A DNA stretch of 64,000 nt from Comamonas testosteroni ATCC 11996 (GTDB lineage: Bacteria > Pseudomonadota > Gammaproteobacteria > Burkholderiales > Burkholderiaceae_C), in contig NZ_AHIL01000035.1 of the NCBI RefSeq assembly GCF_000241525.1, positions 1 through 64,000 of the forward strand, given 5' to 3'. The translations under genes were made by a program, and so were the position numbers. The notes beneath the pieces are model-generated. The model worked only from the letters and a program-made list of their open reading frames with translations. It ran no database searches and was not told the DNA's origin. Shown here piece after piece: positions 25,365 to 35,087 of the stretch. Within the stretch, counting starts at the first letter, position 1, and every line of letters begins with the position of its first letter.

Positions 25365-26135
25365 TCAGGCCTTGATCGCCACGGCCGCTGCCAGACGCTG
25401 GCGCAACGCCTCATACAGGCATACGCCGCTGGCGACCGACACGTTCAGGCTTTCCACCGCGCCCTGCATGGGGATGCTGACCAGCGCATCGCAGGTCTTG
25501 CGGGTCAGCTGGCGCATGCCATCGCCCTCGGCCCCCAGCACCAGCGCTGTCGGGCCGGTCAGATCCATCTGGTAGAGATGCTTGTCGGCATCGCCGCTGG
25601 TACCGATGATCCAGATGCCGCGCTCCTTGAGTTCCTTGAGCGTGCGCGCCAGATTGGTGACCATGAAGTAGGGCACGGTCTCGGCCGCACCGCTGGCCAC
25701 CTTGGCCACAGTGGCGTTGATGCCGGCCGCGTGATCCTTGGGAGCGATCACGGCATGCACGCCGGCGCCGTCTGCTACACGCAGGCAGGCGCCCAGATTG
25801 TGAGGGTCGGTCACGCCGTCGAGCACCAGCAGCAGCGGGGCCTTCACGCCTTCATCTTCCAGGTCGTCGAGCAGCTCGTCGAGCGTGCGCGTGTCCTTGA
25901 CTTCTTCCACGCGTGCAGCCACGCCTTGATGGCCGTGAGAGCCAGCCAGCTTGGCAATGCGCAGGGCATCGGCCTCGATCAGACGCACCCCGGCTTCCTT
26001 GGCGCGCTCCAGAAACTGGCGCATGCGCGCATCGCGACGCGAAGCCTCGAAATAGACTTCGATGATGGACTGAGGGGCGGTCTTCAGACGCACGCCTACG
26101 GCGTGAAAGCCGAAAAGAACTTTGGGGGACGACAT
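25365..26135 (-). CDS. rlmB: 23S rRNA (guanosine-2'-O-)-methyltransferase RlmB
   Basis: This 256-residue SpoU/TrmH-type methyltransferase 2'-O-methylates G2251 of 23S rRNA (E. coli numbering). Visible are an N-terminal substrate-binding domain (to about 85) and the SPOUT motifs [20 protein letters not shown] (motif 1), [10 protein letters not shown] (motif 2) and [17 protein letters not shown] (motif 3). The length is close to E. coli RlmB (243). The gene is monocistronic and ends in a strong terminator. Confidence 0.93.
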   Translation of the reverse strand: MSSPKVLFGFHAVGVRLKTAPQSIIEVYFEASRRDARMRQFLERAKEAGVRLIEADALRIAKLAGSHGHQGVAARVEEVKDTRTLDELLDDLEDEGVKAPLLLVLDGVTDPHNLGACLRVADGAGVHAVIAPKDHAAGINATVAKVASGAAETVPYFMVTNLARTLKELKERGIWIIGTSGDADKHLYQMDLTGPTALVLGAEGDGMRQLTRKTCDALVSIPMQGAVESLNVSVASGVCLYEALRQRLAAAVAIKA

Positions 26136-26441
26136 GGGGCCACATTATCCCGGCGTTTGCGGCAGACCTGGGGCTCGCAGGGCCATGTCTGGGCTGGCAG
26201 CTGAGGTTTTTCATTGCCGCTACACTGCGCCCCCAACGGACGGGCCCCCATTCATCAGGCAGAACCGGCATGGCTTTTGCCGAGTGCAAGTCTTTACATG
26301 AAGCCGCGCAGCCGTCCAGAACGACTGGCAGCAGGCTTGCCCTGCAGCTCCCCCGGCATTCGCGTACAAGATCTCCTCATGCCCGGCATGACGAGATTGG
26401 CGCGCGTGCATCCTCTTCCAATCCCTTAACAAATACCCTGC
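26136..26441. other. intergenic region between rlmB and sstT
   Basis: About 305 bases between divergent starts. It must hold the promoters of both genes, but I could not place -35/-10 boxes with confidence. No repeat or RNA gene was seen. Confidence 0.5.
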
Positions 26442-27674
26442 ATGCTCAAAGCCTTGCTCGATTGGTTCAACCGCACCAGCCTGGTGCTGCAGATTGTGAT
26501 TGCCCTGGTTCTGGGCGGCCTGGTGGCCTGGCTGTGGCCGGCTGCCGCCCAGCCCGCATCCTTGCTGGGCAGTCTGTTCATTGCCGCCCTCAAGGCAGTG
26601 GCCCCGGTGCTGGTCCTGCTGCTGGTCATGGCAGCCATCAGCAGCCACCGCCCGGGCCAGGAAACGCAGATCAAGCCCGTGCTCTGGCTGTACGTCATCG
26701 GCACGCTGGCAGCGGCCTGCGTGGCCGTGGCAGCCAGCGCGCTCTTTCCCTCGGTGATTCACTTTCGTGAAGCGCCCAAAGTCCAGAGCGTGCCCGGCGA
26801 GATCAGCCAGGTGCTGAGCACCGTCGTCCAAAGCCTGTTCGACAACCCCGTCAATGCATTGCTGAACGCCAACTACATCGGCATTCTGGCCTGGGCTATC
26901 GCGCTGGGCATTGCACTGCGCCACGCCACGCCCACCACCCGCACCATGGTGGAGGACTTTGGCCATGCCATCACTCGCGTGATTCAAGGCGTGATTCGCC
27001 TGGCCCCCTTCGGCATCTTCGGCCTGGTCGTCGCCACCTTCTCCTCCGGCGGGCTCGATGCACTCAAGGACTACGCCCATCTGCTGGCCGTACTGGTCGG
27101 CTGTATGGTGTTTGTGGCATTGGTGATCAACCCAGTCATTGTCTGGACACAGACTCGCCGCAATCCCTACCCGCTGGTGCTGACCTGCCTGCGCGAAAGC
27201 GCAGTGACCGCCTTCTTCACGCGCAGCTCGGGAGCCAATATTCCCGTCAATCTGGCCCTGGCTCAGAAGCTCCGGCTCGACGAGAACACCTACAGCATCT
27301 CCATCCCTCTGGGCGCCACCATCAATATGGCCGGCGCGGCCGTCACCATCAGCGTGCTGACGCTGGCCGCCGCCCATACGCTCAATATCCCGGTGGACAT
27401 CCCCACGGCCATATTGCTGTGCGTGGTCTCTGCGGTCTGTGCCTGCGGCGCCTCGGGCGTACCCGGTGGCTCGCTGCTGCTGATTCCGCTGGCATGCAGC
27501 CTGTTCAACATCCCCAACGATGTGGCAATGCAGGTGGTGGGTGTCGGCTATGTGATTGGCGTGATCCAGGACTCGACCGAGACAGCCCTCAATTCCTCGA
27601 CCGACGTGCTGTTTACGGCAGCCGCCTGCCGCGCGGCAGAGCGCAGGGCCGGGCTGGAAGTCGCGCGCATCTGA
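26442..27674 (+). CDS. sstT: serine/threonine:sodium symporter SstT
   Basis: The 410-residue dicarboxylate/amino acid:cation symporter family protein has about nine membrane segments. Two hairpin regions are present: [20 protein letters not shown] and later [20 protein letters not shown], with the substrate/sodium motif region around [12 protein letters not shown]. The opening [20 protein letters not shown] and total length match the SstT branch. It imports serine and threonine with Na+. A bidirectional terminator follows. Confidence 0.92.
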   Translation: MLKALLDWFNRTSLVLQIVIALVLGGLVAWLWPAAAQPASLLGSLFIAALKAVAPVLVLLLVMAAISSHRPGQETQIKPVLWLYVIGTLAAACVAVAASALFPSVIHFREAPKVQSVPGEISQVLSTVVQSLFDNPVNALLNANYIGILAWAIALGIALRHATPTTRTMVEDFGHAITRVIQGVIRLAPFGIFGLVVATFSSGGLDALKDYAHLLAVLVGCMVFVALVINPVIVWTQTRRNPYPLVLTCLRESAVTAFFTRSSGANIPVNLALAQKLRLDENTYSISIPLGATINMAGAAVTISVLTLAAAHTLNIPVDIPTAILLCVVSAVCACGASGVPGGSLLLIPLACSLFNIPNDVAMQVVGVGYVIGVIQDSTETALNSSTDVLFTAAACRAAERRAGLEVARI

Positions 27675-27692
27675 GGCTTGAGCTCAGAGACT

Positions 27693-27745
27693 ACTGATTT
27701 AATAGCTACAAGCGTTTATTTGATGAGCGCCAAAACCCCAAAAGG
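27693..27745 (+). repeat. dispersed repeat family 1, copy B
   Basis: Reads TGATTTAATAGCTACAAGCG, then TTTATTTGATGAGCGCC and a CCAAAAGGC end. This matches the skeleton of copies near 4199, 30351 and 36958. It lies directly in front of the sstT terminator hairpin and its end overlaps the hairpin. Confidence 0.6.
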
Positions 27746-27768
27746 CCTGTGTTCACACAGGCCTTTTT
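27740..27768. terminator. bidirectional terminator between sstT and the LolD-type gene
   Basis: AAAGGCCTGTG (27741-27751) pairs with CACAGGCCTTT (27756-27766), with T residues after the stem and A residues before it. It can therefore end transcripts from both converging genes. Confidence 0.88.
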
Positions 27769-27772
27769 GTTT

Positions 27773-28451
<679 letters not shown>

Positions 28452-28453
<2 letters not shown>

Positions 28454-29183
28454 GAATCAATTGGATAGCAAAAACGTCAAGAGTCGCAGCCAGCACTTTG
28501 CGCTGCAGCGCCGTCACTGTATCGCTGTTGCTCTGACGCTCGCCATTTCAGGGGCTTGCGGCGCGGCAGCAGCCTCATCGCCTGCCAGGAACACGGAGCC
28601 GGCCAAGGCCGCTGCCAGCGCGAAACCCGGCCCGGTGCTGGTGCTTGGCGATTCCCTGAGCGCAGAATACGGCCTGACACGCGGCAAGGGCTGGGTGCAG
28701 TTGCTGCAGCAGCGCATGAATGACGAAAAAAATCCGCGCAAGGTGGTCAATGCCAGCATCAGCGGCGAGACCACGGCCGGCGGCAGAGCGCGCCTGGCGT
28801 CGCTGCTCAGGCAGCATGAGCCGGGCATCTTGATTCTGGAGCTGGGCGGCAACGACGCATTGCGCGGCCTGGCGCTGCAAAGCACACAGCAGAATCTGGA
28901 AGTCATGATCAAGGCCGCCAGGGAGGCCGGGGCCCAGGTGCTGCTGGTGGGCATGCAGGTACCGCCCAACTATGGAGCGGCCTATACCGAGCAGTTTGCC
29001 GATATGTTCAGGAGCATTGCCGGCGCGCAAAAGCTGCCGCTGGTGCCGTTTCTGCTGTCGGGCATCGGCGATGCGGCGGATGCCGAGCGATGGTTTCAGA
29101 GCGACCGCATTCACCCCAATGCCCAGGCCCAACCCCAGATGCTGGCCAATGTCTGGCCCAAGCTCAGGCCCCTGCTGAAGTAA
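28452..29183 (+). CDS. tesA: SGNH/GDSL esterase, TesA-like arylesterase
   Basis: The 243-residue exported hydrolase has a hydrophobic segment CIAVALTLAISGACGAAAAS near the N-terminus, consistent with a signal peptide. GDSLSAEYG carries the nucleophile Ser, ELGGNDALRG is block III, and DRIHPNAQAQ is the Asp/His block. TesA enzymes hydrolyse acyl-CoA, lysophospholipids and aryl esters in the periplasm. The ATG at 28452 overlaps the start codon of the opposite ATPase gene by two bases. A TTG a few codons downstream is an alternative start. Confidence 0.88.
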
Positions 29184-29215
29184 GCGACGGCCGCGCGGCC
29201 TCAGTCGCCGCCACC

Positions 29216-29419
29216 TCAGCCATCACCGCCAGAGTCCCCGCCGTCCGAGCTGCAAGCACTCTCGTTGCTGCCCGAGCCGCAAAAATAGCTGTCGTTGAAG
29301 ACGTCGCGGCCGTCTTCGCGGCTGCTCGCCGAAGTCCAGGTCAGCTGCGAATCGGTGCTGTGGCCCGAGGCGCCTGGCTGGGGCGTAAAGACTTTTTTCA
29401 ACCAGTTCCAGAACTCCAT
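29216..29419 (-). CDS. small acidic Ser/Gly-rich protein of unknown function (67 aa)
   Basis: The 67-residue protein starts MEFWNWLKKVFTPQPG, an amphipathic basic head. It ends in a low-complexity acidic tail with three Cys (CGSGSNESACSSDGGDSGGDG-like). GAGGGG precedes the ATG at 29419 by 6 bases. It begins 20 bases after the stop of the DUF2189 membrane protein on the same strand, so the two probably form an operon. I recognise no family. Function is unknown. Confidence 0.55.
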   Translation of the reverse strand: MEFWNWLKKVFTPQPGASGHSTDSQLTWTSASSREDGRDVFNDSYFCGSGSNESACSSDGGDSGGDG

Positions 29420-29439
29420 GACATCCCCCTCATTGCGCC

Positions 29440-30237
29440 TCAAGCAGGCTCCTCCTTGCTTTCGGCGCGGACGCTGGCTTTATAGGCATGCCAGCTGGCG
29501 CAACCCAGCAGCGGCCCGATGACGATCAGACCTGCACTGTAAAAGAGCAGCGAGACCGAGATCAACACGGTGATGATCAGCCCCCACAGCAGCATCACAC
29601 CCGTGTTGGCCCCCACCACGCGCATGCTGGTGATGCAGGCCGTCAAGGCATCGGTATCCAGATCGAGAATGGCGGGCAGTGAAACCACCATGCTGGCAAA
29701 CACCAAGGCGGCAAATATCCCGCCAACTGCGGTGTAGCCCAGCAGGAACGCCCAGTTCTCGGGCCGCAGCAGAGTCTGCAGCAGGGTTGCCGTACTGGGC
29801 ATGCCTGTGTCGAACGAGATGGCGAACACCACCATGGCAGCGCGCCCCCAGAGCATCTCCAGCACCATCAGCACCATGACCAGCATGCCCATGCTGGCCA
29901 GATGCTTGTCCCAGCAGGTCAAGGACTGCGACAGCAGCACGGGCTTGCCCTGCTCCAGCTGCTTGCTGACGTAGTACAGGCCCATGGCCAGGAAGGGGCC
30001 GACCAGCAGACAGCCGCTGGCCATGGACATCAGATATTCGGGGCTTGAGCGAAACACCCAGGCCATCAGACGCGCCATGCCCCAGAAACACAGGCCGTAG
30101 AACAGCGCAATCATGGGTGCGCGCCGCACATCGCCAAGGCCGAGCAGCAGCCATTGCCAGGGCTCTCTCCAGCGCAGTTGCAGAATCTGCAGATTACCGG
30201 ACTCGGCCTTGACCTCGGAAACAGGGGAAGCTTGCAT
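29440..30237 (-). CDS. DUF2189 family integral membrane protein
   Basis: The 265-residue protein has about six membrane segments: MIALFYGLCFWGMARLMAWV, CLLVGPFLAMGLYYVS, MLVMVLMVLEMLWG, and others to the C-terminus. The arrangement fits DUF2189, a family with no proven function. The ATG at 30237 has AAGGAGG at good spacing, so the longer upstream frame is rejected. The C-terminal SVRAESKEEPA is cytosolic. A small acidic protein gene follows closely. Confidence 0.8.
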   Translation of the reverse strand: MQASPVSEVKAESGNLQILQLRWREPWQWLLLGLGDVRRAPMIALFYGLCFWGMARLMAWVFRSSPEYLMSMASGCLLVGPFLAMGLYYVSKQLEQGKPVLLSQSLTCWDKHLASMGMLVMVLMVLEMLWGRAAMVVFAISFDTGMPSTATLLQTLLRPENWAFLLGYTAVGGIFAALVFASMVVSLPAILDLDTDALTACITSMRVVGANTGVMLLWGLIITVLISVSLLFYSAGLIVIGPLLGCASWHAYKASVRAESKEEPA

Positions 30238-30350
30238 GCGAGACCCTCCTTGTCGCCCATGCCGCGCCTCGGTGGCGGCAACTGACAGGAACAAGTTACC
30301 CGCTCAACCCTGAATCTGCATTGCGGAAAGCCCGCATGTCAGCCCTCGCA

Positions 30351-30458
30351 TTTTCACTATAAAAACAAGAGCTTATAGCGCCTATCAAATATTGATTTCA
30401 GACAATAATGATAATGAAATCGTTTATTCACAGGCGCTTAAAGCTCCTAATTAAATAG
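30351..30458 (-). repeat. dispersed repeat family 1, copy C with adjacent variant
   Basis: On the minus strand, 30398-30351 reads AATATTTGATAGGCGCTATA then AGCTCTTGTTTTTAT. Positions 30458-30418 hold a second, diverged copy with GGAGCTTTAAGCGCC and AATAAACG. Both share blocks with copies A, B and D. The pair fills most of the gap downstream of the MetC-like gene. Confidence 0.5.
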
Positions 30459-30460
30459 CA

Positions 30461-31684
30461 TCAACCAAAGGCCTTGAGCAGCGCCTGGGCCAGATCAGCC
30501 TGCAAATCGGCCGTATCTTCGAGGCCGATGGCAAAGCGCACCACGGTCCCCGCCTTGATATGCGGTGTGGCACGGCTGCGCATCTCGGGCAGCTCGTAGG
30601 GCACGACCAGGCTCACAGGCCCGCCCCAGCTGTAGCCCAGCTTGAACAGGCGCAGGTTGTCGCAGAAGCGATCCACGGCCGCCTGATCGAAGCGCTCGTC
30701 GATGACCACACTGAACAGACCGGCAGCCACGCCATCCTGGCCCTGGCCTTGTGCGCACAGCTGCTTCCAGCAAGCATGGCCAGGGGCGTCAGGCATGGCG
30801 GGGTGCAAGACCTGCGCCACAGCACTCTGGGTGGCCAGCCACTGCGCCAGCTGGCGTGCCGAGCGATCCTGTGCGTGATAGCGCAGGCCGATGCTGGGCA
30901 GGCTGCGCAGCACGGCCTCTGCGTCGTTGCCGCTCACGCCCAGACCCAGGCGCATGTGCGCGAGCTTGATGCGCATATGCAGGGGCTGGTTGCGCGTGAT
31001 GATGCTGCCCATCAGCACATCGCCGCCGCCGCTGGGGTACTTGGTCAGGGCATGGGCCGTGACATCGACGCCCAGGCTGCCGTCGCCCAGCAGGTCGAAG
31101 GGGCGAAAAGCCAGGCCCGCGCCCCAGGTGTTGTCCAGCACCATGGTCACCCCCCTGGCCCGGCACAGGCGCACCTGCTCGACGAGATTCGGGAACTCCA
31201 TGGTTACCGAGCCCGGAGCCTCCAGCCATACCAGCTTGGTGGCCGGCGTGATCTTGGCCGCCAGATCCTCGACGCTCATGGGGTCGTAGTACTGATGGCG
31301 AATGCCGAAATGGGCCAGCTCGCCCTCGGTCAGCGTCTTGTTGGGACCGTATGCGTTATCGGGCACCAGCACCTCGTCACCCGTCCTGAGCAGCGCCAGC
31401 GACACCGTAGCAATCGCGGCCAGGCCGCTGGGCACCAGCAGACATTGCAGACCGCCCTCCAGCGAGGCCAGACGCTCTTCCAGGGCGTAGGTCGTGGGCG
31501 TGCCATGCAGGCCGTAGGTGTAGCTGCTCTTGTCCAGCCAGCGGCGTTCGCGCATCGCCTGCACGTTCTCGAAGTACACGGTCGAGGCCTTGTGCACGGC
31601 CGGCTGCGGGCCTTCGAAGTCCGTGGGTGGCTTGTAGGGATGGTGGATCAGATGGGTGGAAAGCTTGTGGTCGGCTTGGGTCAT
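30461..31684 (-). CDS. metC: cystathionine beta-lyase / Cys-Met PLP enzyme
   Basis: The 407-residue protein is of the Cys/Met-metabolism PLP family. The PLP-phosphate loop lies in VPSGLAAIATVSLALL, the aspartate in MVLDNTWGAG, and the Schiff-base Lys in HALTKYPSGGGDVLMG. YTYGLHGTPTTYALEERLA and the C-terminal VRFAIGLEDTADLQADL fit the MetC branch, which cleaves cystathionine to homocysteine, pyruvate and ammonia. A related gamma-synthase or lyase activity cannot be excluded. The gene is monocistronic. Confidence 0.85.
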   Translation of the reverse strand: MTQADHKLSTHLIHHPYKPPTDFEGPQPAVHKASTVYFENVQAMRERRWLDKSSYTYGLHGTPTTYALEERLASLEGGLQCLLVPSGLAAIATVSLALLRTGDEVLVPDNAYGPNKTLTEGELAHFGIRHQYYDPMSVEDLAAKITPATKLVWLEAPGSVTMEFPNLVEQVRLCRARGVTMVLDNTWGAGLAFRPFDLLGDGSLGVDVTAHALTKYPSGGGDVLMGSIITRNQPLHMRIKLAHMRLGLGVSGNDAEAVLRSLPSIGLRYHAQDRSARQLAQWLATQSAVAQVLHPAMPDAPGHACWKQLCAQGQGQDGVAAGLFSVVIDERFDQAAVDRFCDNLRLFKLGYSWGGPVSLVVPYELPEMRSRATPHIKAGTVVRFAIGLEDTADLQADLAQALLKAFG

Positions 31685-31711
31685 GCCCTGATCTTAGTGC
31701 CATGCAGCCAC

Positions 31712-31743
31712 AAAAAAGCCAGAGGGCTTGCGCGCTCTGGCTT
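31712..31743 (-). terminator. intrinsic terminator of the BON lipoprotein gene
   Basis: On the minus strand AAGCCAGAG pairs with CTCTGGCTT and is followed by further T (six in all). It lies 25 bases past the BON gene stop. Confidence 0.85.
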
Positions 31744-31768
31744 CATGCGAGATGCAGGCTGAAAGGTC

Positions 31769-32278
31769 TCAGCCTGCCTTCACGGTCAGATTGTTGTTGA
31801 CCGAGGTCACGCCCTTGGCTGCCTTGGCGATATCGCCGGCCTGGGTCTTGACAGCTTCGCTGGGCACGGTGCCGGTCAAGGTCACTGCGCCGCCCTTGGT
31901 GTCCACATTGATCTGCAGAGCGCTGATTTCCGGGGCCTTGATCAAATCGGTCTTGACGGCAGCGGTGATGCCAGCGTCATCGAGGGCAGCACCCGCCTTG
32001 GCAGCGCCTTCCTCCATCTTGTTGCCAGCCTTTTCCATGGCGGCACCAGTAGCCTCACCAGCCTTTGCCAATGCATCGGCAGCTGCATCGCCGGCCTTGG
32101 CCGTACCTTCTTCAATCTTGCTGCCTGCATTTTCCGCAGCCTTCTCGGTCTGGGAAATGGCGGAATCGAGCTTCTGGCCAGCGGTCTTGTTGTCGTCGGA
32201 CTTGCCGCAGGCAGCCAAGCCAAAGGCCAAGGCGGTAATGGCCAGAACTTGAGCGGAACGCTTGAACATAGTGGTCAT
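31769..32278 (-). CDS. BON-domain lipoprotein (OsmY-like)
   Basis: The 169-residue protein has a lipoprotein signal ending in the lipobox LAAC (ITALAFGLAACGKSDD). A helical repeat region of about 75 residues is rich in Ala, Gly and Lys, with recurring units such as AGNKMEEGAAKAG. A C-terminal BON domain (about 105-169) ends in VTSVNNNLTVKAG. BON proteins stabilise the envelope under osmotic stress. AAGGGAG precedes the ATG at 32278; the longer upstream frame has no support. Confidence 0.87.
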   Translation of the reverse strand: MTTMFKRSAQVLAITALAFGLAACGKSDDNKTAGQKLDSAISQTEKAAENAGSKIEEGTAKAGDAAADALAKAGEATGAAMEKAGNKMEEGAAKAGAALDDAGITAAVKTDLIKAPEISALQINVDTKGGAVTLTGTVPSEAVKTQAGDIAKAAKGVTSVNNNLTVKAG

Positions 32279-32454
32279 ATCGATTTCTCCCTTAATGCTT
32301 GCAAAAACATGACGGTCAACTGTAACCAGCCACCATTTTGGCCCGGATACGAACTTTTCCCGCATCCCTGTAGGACAAATTTGTCCGAATTTGTGACATT
32401 TGATTAATAAATGTTTTCTTCTGTGATTTACAGAAACTCTATGCAAGCCATGCA

Positions 32455-33720
32455 CTAATCCGCAACCCCTTGCATGCGCGGATGGCGCGCAAATGCCAAG
32501 CCCAGCAGGGTAGCCAACAGCATGACAAAGCAGGCAAACAGGCTCACGGCCAGCTTCACGCTCCAGTGGTCGGCAATCCAGCCCACTGCCATCATGGACA
32601 GCATGGAGCCCAGCAAACCGATGGTCTGATAGGTAGACAACATGCCCGCCCGGTTATCGGGCCTGGCAAGACGGCCCACCATGGTCATGCCGGCCAGCAT
32701 GCACAAGCCATGTCCCAGTGCCGTCAAGCAAACGCCCAAGATGAACAGCAGCGTTGATTGCAGTTGCAGATTCAGCAACAGCATGCCGTTGCTCAGCACC
32801 AGCAGCGCCATGCCGGCAAAACCGCAGCGGTGCAGCGGCAGGCTGGCAGCCACCAGCTGAATGCCCGCAGAGACGAGCAAAATCACCGCAATGGCCGTAC
32901 CACTGACCATAGGGCCGCTCCAGGGAATCATCTGCTGCAGAAACAGCGGCGCCATGGAGGCATACAGCCCGAATACGCCGAACGCCACGAACGGATAGCC
33001 GCAGGTCAGTGCAAAAGCCAGGGAATCCTCGCGCACAGGCCAGGTCAGCCGCGGCAGACAGTCCCGCCAGTGCAGACGTTCGGGGGCCTGTCCCAGTTGG
33101 CCCGCATCCCGCTGCACCGACTCCGGCAGCTTGAGCATGACAACGCCCGCCACACCGATGCAGCCCAGCACCAGCGGCACCAGATAGGCCGTCGTCAAGG
33201 GCTGAGGCAGCCACTGCCCCGCCATGCCACCGATCAAGGGCCCCAGACCAAAGCCCAGCACATTGAGAAAGCTGGCCACCATGGCCACGCGCCGAGGCTG
33301 CAGACCGGTACTTCCGCTGGCAGCCAGCAGTGTCAGCCCCGTGGTGGCGCTGATGGTGATGAGGCTTGACGACACCCCCACCATGAAGCGCCCGACGATC
33401 AGGCTTGGCAGATTCCAGGCCAGCATGGAGATCAGGGTGCCCGCCAGCGTCAGACACAGGAAACACAGCATCACGCGCTGAAAGCCGATGCGGTCGGGCA
33501 GGCGCCCCAGAAACAGCAGGGCGCACAGCCCGCCGCACATATAAAGCACATAGATCAGCGAGATATCGCTGGGCCGCAACTGCCAGGCCTGCTGATAGAG
33601 CGCATAAAGCGGACTGATCAGCGCCGCCCCCAGCACTCCCACTACCAGGCCGAAACCCACCCACCAGACCGAGGCCTGTGCCGTTGTGGCGCCGGCCTGC
33701 CATGTATTGCTTTGCGACAT
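32455..33720 (-). CDS. MFS transporter
   Basis: The 421-residue major facilitator has twelve predicted membrane segments. The loop 2-3 signature appears as CALLFLGRLPDRIGFQRVML, and the repeat-like second half begins after a cytosolic loop (SVQRDAGQLGQAPERLHW). The family branch resembles drug/metabolite effluxers, but the substrate is not determinable. AAGAGGCAGCAA precedes the ATG. It is divergent from the patatin-like lipoprotein gene. Confidence 0.85.
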   Translation of the reverse strand: MSQSNTWQAGATTAQASVWWVGFGLVVGVLGAALISPLYALYQQAWQLRPSDISLIYVLYMCGGLCALLFLGRLPDRIGFQRVMLCFLCLTLAGTLISMLAWNLPSLIVGRFMVGVSSSLITISATTGLTLLAASGSTGLQPRRVAMVASFLNVLGFGLGPLIGGMAGQWLPQPLTTAYLVPLVLGCIGVAGVVMLKLPESVQRDAGQLGQAPERLHWRDCLPRLTWPVREDSLAFALTCGYPFVAFGVFGLYASMAPLFLQQMIPWSGPMVSGTAIAVILLVSAGIQLVAASLPLHRCGFAGMALLVLSNGMLLLNLQLQSTLLFILGVCLTALGHGLCMLAGMTMVGRLARPDNRAGMLSTYQTIGLLGSMLSMMAVGWIADHWSVKLAVSLFACFVMLLATLLGLAFARHPRMQGVAD

Positions 33721-33995
33721 TTGCTGCCTCTTGATCGGGCCGGGCCTGCGACAGGGTCAGAGCGCTCAGGCGTTCGTCCTGTCGCGCCGTCAGAGCGGGC
33801 CAGCCACCTGCGTGTGATGAGAACATTGTCTGCACAGCCGCATCGGCACGCATAGGCCAAACAAAGGATACATGCCCCTAACTATTTGCTGCCAAGCACA
33901 GGAGGCTATGCTTTTTGACGATCAAAACCAGTACGTCAACGCATCAAACACCCGTCGCTATACTTTGCGCCCTAATGACAGCAGGATTTCCCGGC

Positions 33996-35027
33996 ATGCG
34001 CCTGAACGTTTTTTTGCGCCCCTTGGTCTGTTTGAGTCTGCTTGGCCTTGCCGCCTGCGGCAGCAATCCCCCCAGCCCCGCAGCGACACCCGAGCCGCCC
34101 ACCGCAACCACATCAGCCCCCCCGATCAAGATCGGCCTGGCGCTGGGCGGCGGTGCGGCCAAGGGCTTTGCCCATATCGGCGTCATCAAGATGCTCGAGG
34201 CCAATGGCCTCACGCCCTCGTTCGTGGCCGGCACCAGCGCCGGCAGCGTGGTGGGTGCGCTCTATGCAAGCGGCATGAACGCCTTCGAGCTGCAGGAAAA
34301 AGCCGTGGCGCTGGACGAAGCCAAGATCCGCGACCTGCAGCTGTCCGCTGGCGGTCTGGTACTGGGGCAGAAGCTTGAGGACTATGTGAATGAACAAGTC
34401 CACCGCAAGCCGCTGGAGCAGATGACCAAGCCCTTTGTCGCCATCTCCACGCGCCTGGAAGACGGTGAACGCACGGTGTTTGCACGTGGCAATGTGGGCC
34501 AGGCCGTGCGCGCCTCCAGCAGCGTGCCGGGCGTGTTCCAGCCCGTCACCATCGGCAAGTACCACTATGTGGACGGCGGCATTGTCAGCCCCGTGCCGGT
34601 CGATGCCGTGCGCAATCTGGGGGCCGACATCGTGATTGCCGTGGACATCTCCAACAAGGCCAGCGGCAAGACCCCGGCCAATATGCTGGGCGCGCTCAAT
34701 CAGTCGATTGCCATCATGGGCCAGAAGCTGGGTCAGGCCGAGCTGGCGCGAGCCGACATCATCATTCGTCCCAAGGTGCTGGACATCGGCCCGGCCGACT
34801 TCGCGCAGCGCAGCCATGCGATTGTGGAAGGCGAGAAGGCCGCCACTGCACTGATGCCGCAGATTCGCGAACGCATCGCCCAGCTGCGCGCCGAACGCGC
34901 CAAGGCCACTCAGGTAGCGCAGCAAAAGGCCGCCGAAGCCAGCTATCAGGACTGCCTGAAGCAGCGCTCCAGCCTTCAAAAGCTGTCCGGCATGGTGGGC
35001 ATGAGCGGCAACTGCGAAAAGCCCTGA
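33996..35027 (+). CDS. patatin-like phospholipase lipoprotein (RssA-like)
   Basis: The 343-residue protein has a lipoprotein signal with lipobox LAAC (LVCLSLLGLAACGSN). A patatin domain follows: oxyanion hole GLALGGGAAKGFAHIG, nucleophile motif GTSAG and catalytic Asp in VDGGIVSPVPV. Patatin enzymes are Ser-Asp dyad lipid acyl hydrolases. The lipid anchor would place it at the inner or outer membrane. The ATG at 33996 is chosen because the signal begins there; an ATG at 33975 is possible. A strong bidirectional terminator follows. Confidence 0.9.
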   Translation: MRLNVFLRPLVCLSLLGLAACGSNPPSPAATPEPPTATTSAPPIKIGLALGGGAAKGFAHIGVIKMLEANGLTPSFVAGTSAGSVVGALYASGMNAFELQEKAVALDEAKIRDLQLSAGGLVLGQKLEDYVNEQVHRKPLEQMTKPFVAISTRLEDGERTVFARGNVGQAVRASSSVPGVFQPVTIGKYHYVDGGIVSPVPVDAVRNLGADIVIAVDISNKASGKTPANMLGALNQSIAIMGQKLGQAELARADIIIRPKVLDIGPADFAQRSHAIVEGEKAATALMPQIRERIAQLRAERAKATQVAQQKAAEASYQDCLKQRSSLQKLSGMVGMSGNCEKP

Positions 35028-35044
35028 GCTGAACCTGCCCCATG

Positions 35045-35072
35045 AAAAAGGCCCGCTGACGCGGGCCTTTTT
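35045..35072. terminator. bidirectional intrinsic terminator
   Basis: AAAAAGGCCCGC-TGAC-GCGGGCCTTTTT is a perfect symmetric hairpin with T runs on both strands. It ends both the patatin-like gene and the convergent acyl-CoA dehydrogenase gene. Confidence 0.92.
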
Positions 35073-35087
35073 GCAACGCTGTGAGGC

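Noticed and set aside
30398-30425. Fur-box-like AATAATGATAATGAAAT
   Set aside because: It lies downstream of metC and within a repeat, not upstream of any iron gene. The match is to the AT-rich half only.
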